Positions 14,037 through 15,419 of a stretch of DNA of 15,419 bases are shown piece by piece (the first letter of the stretch is position 1; each line of letters starts with the position of its first letter). A program made the position numbers and the translations under genes. The DNA lies in contig JBLNCE010000204.1 of assembly GCA_050260415.1 (NCBI GenBank), forward strand, positions 1 to 15,419. Reading direction: 5' to 3'. Source of the stretch: JBLNCE01 sp050260415 (lineage in GTDB: Bacteria > Bacillota > UBA4882 > JAAYXC01). The notes beneath the pieces are model-generated. The model was given only the letters and a program-made list of their open reading frames with translations, made no database searches and had not been told where the DNA came from.

Positions 14037-15359
14037 TTAGTTCGCGGACAGTTTTTCGATCTGCTCGTGGCCCCATTTTGCCGCCTGTTCGGGGGTCATC
14101 TCGCCAACCACAACTTTCTGCGCGATCTCCGCCAGGATGTTGGAGCCCGCCACGCCAGCGATCGCGGGGTTGGGCTTGCCGTATTCAAAGCCATAGAGCT
14201 TGCCGTACTTAACGGACTCGATGATCCGTTTGGCGGCATCCGGGAACCTTGCCGTCATGGGATTCTGCCACCAACCTTTGTAGTTGGAACCCGAGGTCGT
14301 CACCGGTAGGAACCCCATCGGTTCGGTATTGGCGATGATGGTGTTCATCTCGGGGCTGAGCATGAAGGTGATGAACTTCTTGACCGCCTCATAGTTCCCG
14401 CGGTCCTTGACCTGCTTAAAGATGGTCACGTCGTTGCAGAAATTGATGCTGCCCCTGACGCCATCCGCCGGGTAGGGCTGCTCCGCCCATTCCAGGTCGA
14501 AATTCTTCGCCTCGTAGAAGCGCCGTGCGCAGGGAATGCCATTGCCCATCATCATCGCCACTTTACCGGAGGCAAAGCTCATTTCCTGAATGCCCCAGTC
14601 CCACGAGGTCGAACCCGGGGGTGCGTACTGCGAAAGCTCCTTGAAGAACTTCAACGCTCTGACCGTGGCCGGGCTGTTGAAATTGACCCTGCCGTCCTTG
14701 TCGTAGAGCGTCGCGCCGACGTTGATCATGAGAGAGTAGAATTCGGACTGGCAGAGGAGGTTCTTGGCGGTGCCCAAACCGATGCCGTAGATGTCGATCT
14801 TGCCATCGTTATCCACGTCGACCGTGCATTTCTTGGCGTATTCCAGGAACTGGTCCCATGTCTTCGGCGGACTTGTGGTCCCGACGTACTGTTTGAAATA
14901 GCTCGGGCGGTAAGACAAGCCGTAGGACATGGTGAAGACCGGCACGCCCCAATAATGGCCGTCGTAGTAGTACTGGGAGAGCTGCGATTTGATGAAACCA
15001 TACTTGGCGTCGATAGCCTTGACGACTTCATCGGCGGGGATGATGCCGCCCGTCTGTTTCATGGTCAGGGTCAGATCGGGCAGGGAGAACATGAAGTCGG
15101 GCGGATTGCCGGCCGAAACCGCCGACAGGGCCTTCGTAACCGCGTCGCCCCACGGTACCACATGCTGGGTCACCTTGATGCCGGGGTTCTGCTTCATGAA
15201 GGCGTCGATCACCTTCTGGAACCCGGCCACGCGGTGCGAAGGCGCCTCGTGATGCCAGAAATTAACCTGTATCTGGGTGGCAGCCACCGAGGGAATCACG
15301 ATACTGGCCAGTAACGTCAGGACAAAACACGCCAACACCAACCTGCGGACATTTCCCAT
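14037..15359 (-). CDS. Extracellular solute-binding protein of a carbohydrate ABC importer
   Basis: 440 residues, the normal size of family 1 (MalE-like) sugar-binding proteins. Residues 1-26 are a Sec signal peptide (MGNVRR, hydrophobic core, cleavage after SVA or VAA). No lipobox; LAC at 9-11 comes too early in the core. The mature part starts with QIQVNFWHHEAPSH and contains FMKQNPGIKVTQHVVPWGDA, YYYDGHYWGVPVFTMSYGLSY and SFASGKVAMMMGNGIPC, all typical of the family. VDVDNDGKIDIYGIG (about 187-201) is a Ca-binding-like loop common in these proteins. GGGAGG 7 nt upstream of ATG 15359 decides the start over the frame opening at 15395. First gene of the cluster in this window; the promoter is probably just beyond the edge. 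Its ligand is likely an amino sugar or chitin/peptidoglycan-derived oligomer, judged only from its neighbours. Confidence 0.95.
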   Translation of the reverse strand: MGNVRRLVLACFVLTLLASIVIPSVAATQIQVNFWHHEAPSHRVAGFQKVIDAFMKQNPGIKVTQHVVPWGDAVTKALSAVSAGNPPDFMFSLPDLTLTMKQTGGIIPADEVVKAIDAKYGFIKSQLSQYYYDGHYWGVPVFTMSYGLSYRPSYFKQYVGTTSPPKTWDQFLEYAKKCTVDVDNDGKIDIYGIGLGTAKNLLCQSEFYSLMINVGATLYDKDGRVNFNSPATVRALKFFKELSQYAPPGSTSWDWGIQEMSFASGKVAMMMGNGIPCARRFYEAKNFDLEWAEQPYPADGVRGSINFCNDVTIFKQVKDRGNYEAVKKFITFMLSPEMNTIIANTEPMGFLPVTTSGSNYKGWWQNPMTARFPDAAKRIIESVKYGKLYGFEYGKPNPAIAGVAGSNILAEIAQKVVVGEMTPEQAAKWGHEQIEKLSAN

Positions 15360-15366
15360 TACTCTT

Positions 15367-15372
15367 CCTCCC
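15367..15372 (-). promoter_or_regulatory. Ribosome binding site of the solute-binding protein
   Basis: GGGAGG on the minus strand, 7 nt before ATG 15359. Further upstream (15373-15419) I see no clear promoter before the window ends. Confidence 0.8.
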
Positions 15373-15419
15373 TGATTTTGATGTAGGTCGTCCAAAGGTT
15401 ACGCGCCGCGACCACATTC

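Noticed and set aside
15327..15359. LAC in the signal peptide as a lipobox
   Set aside because: Cys11 comes after only a few hydrophobic residues and Leu occupies the -2 position; a normal cleavage site lies at SVAA further on.
1..15419. CRISPR arrays, insertion sequences or toxin-antitoxin pairs
   Set aside because: I found no regularly spaced repeats, transposase motifs or short paired genes of that kind.

Overview
The window is a GC-rich bacterial chromosome segment (my rough estimate is high-50s percent). Every gene I can support lies on the minus strand, so transcription runs from high to low coordinates. Strong AGGAGG-type ribosome sites, a tRNA with encoded CCA, extended -10 promoters and intrinsic terminators are visible. 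The sugar-binding protein has a Sec-type signal peptide without a lipobox, and a giant bacterial alpha-2-macroglobulin is present. Both would fit a diderm (double-membrane) bacterium, but I cannot name the phylum with confidence.

Layout in transcription order. (1) 15359 down to 6929 is an eight-gene cluster that looks like one amino-sugar uptake and catabolism operon: extracellular solute-binding protein, two MalF/MalG-type permeases, an acetamidase/formamidase-family protein, a SIS-domain (UPF0309-like) protein, a NagB-like glucosamine-6-phosphate deaminase, a NagA-like N-acetylglucosamine-6-phosphate deacetylase, and a ROK-family regulator. The mRNA would carry a perfect 10-bp hairpin between the binding protein and first permease, and a REP/MITE-like palindromic insert between the acetamidase and SIS genes. 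(2) 6820-6410 is a small secreted protein of unknown function. (3) 6357-6282 is tRNA-Thr(TGT) with its own promoter and terminator. (4) 5961-5527 is a small, very basic hypothetical protein in a more AT-rich pocket, with its own extended -10 promoter and terminator. (5) 5319 to the window edge is a very large alpha-2-macroglobulin with an intact CIEQ thioester motif, cut at its C-terminus.

How the operon would work (inference): the ABC system brings an N-acylated amino sugar or short oligomer into the cell, the sugar is phosphorylated, NagA removes the acyl group, NagB deaminates and isomerises to fructose-6-phosphate, and the ROK protein senses the substrate or an intermediate. Two parts are not in the window: an ABC ATPase, and a sugar kinase (the ROK protein has lost the kinase catalytic Asp). 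The acetamidase-family and SIS-family members are not part of the textbook Nag pathway and are the most interesting elements here. They suggest an unusual N-acyl amino sugar, or extra processing of the released amide or sugar phosphate.
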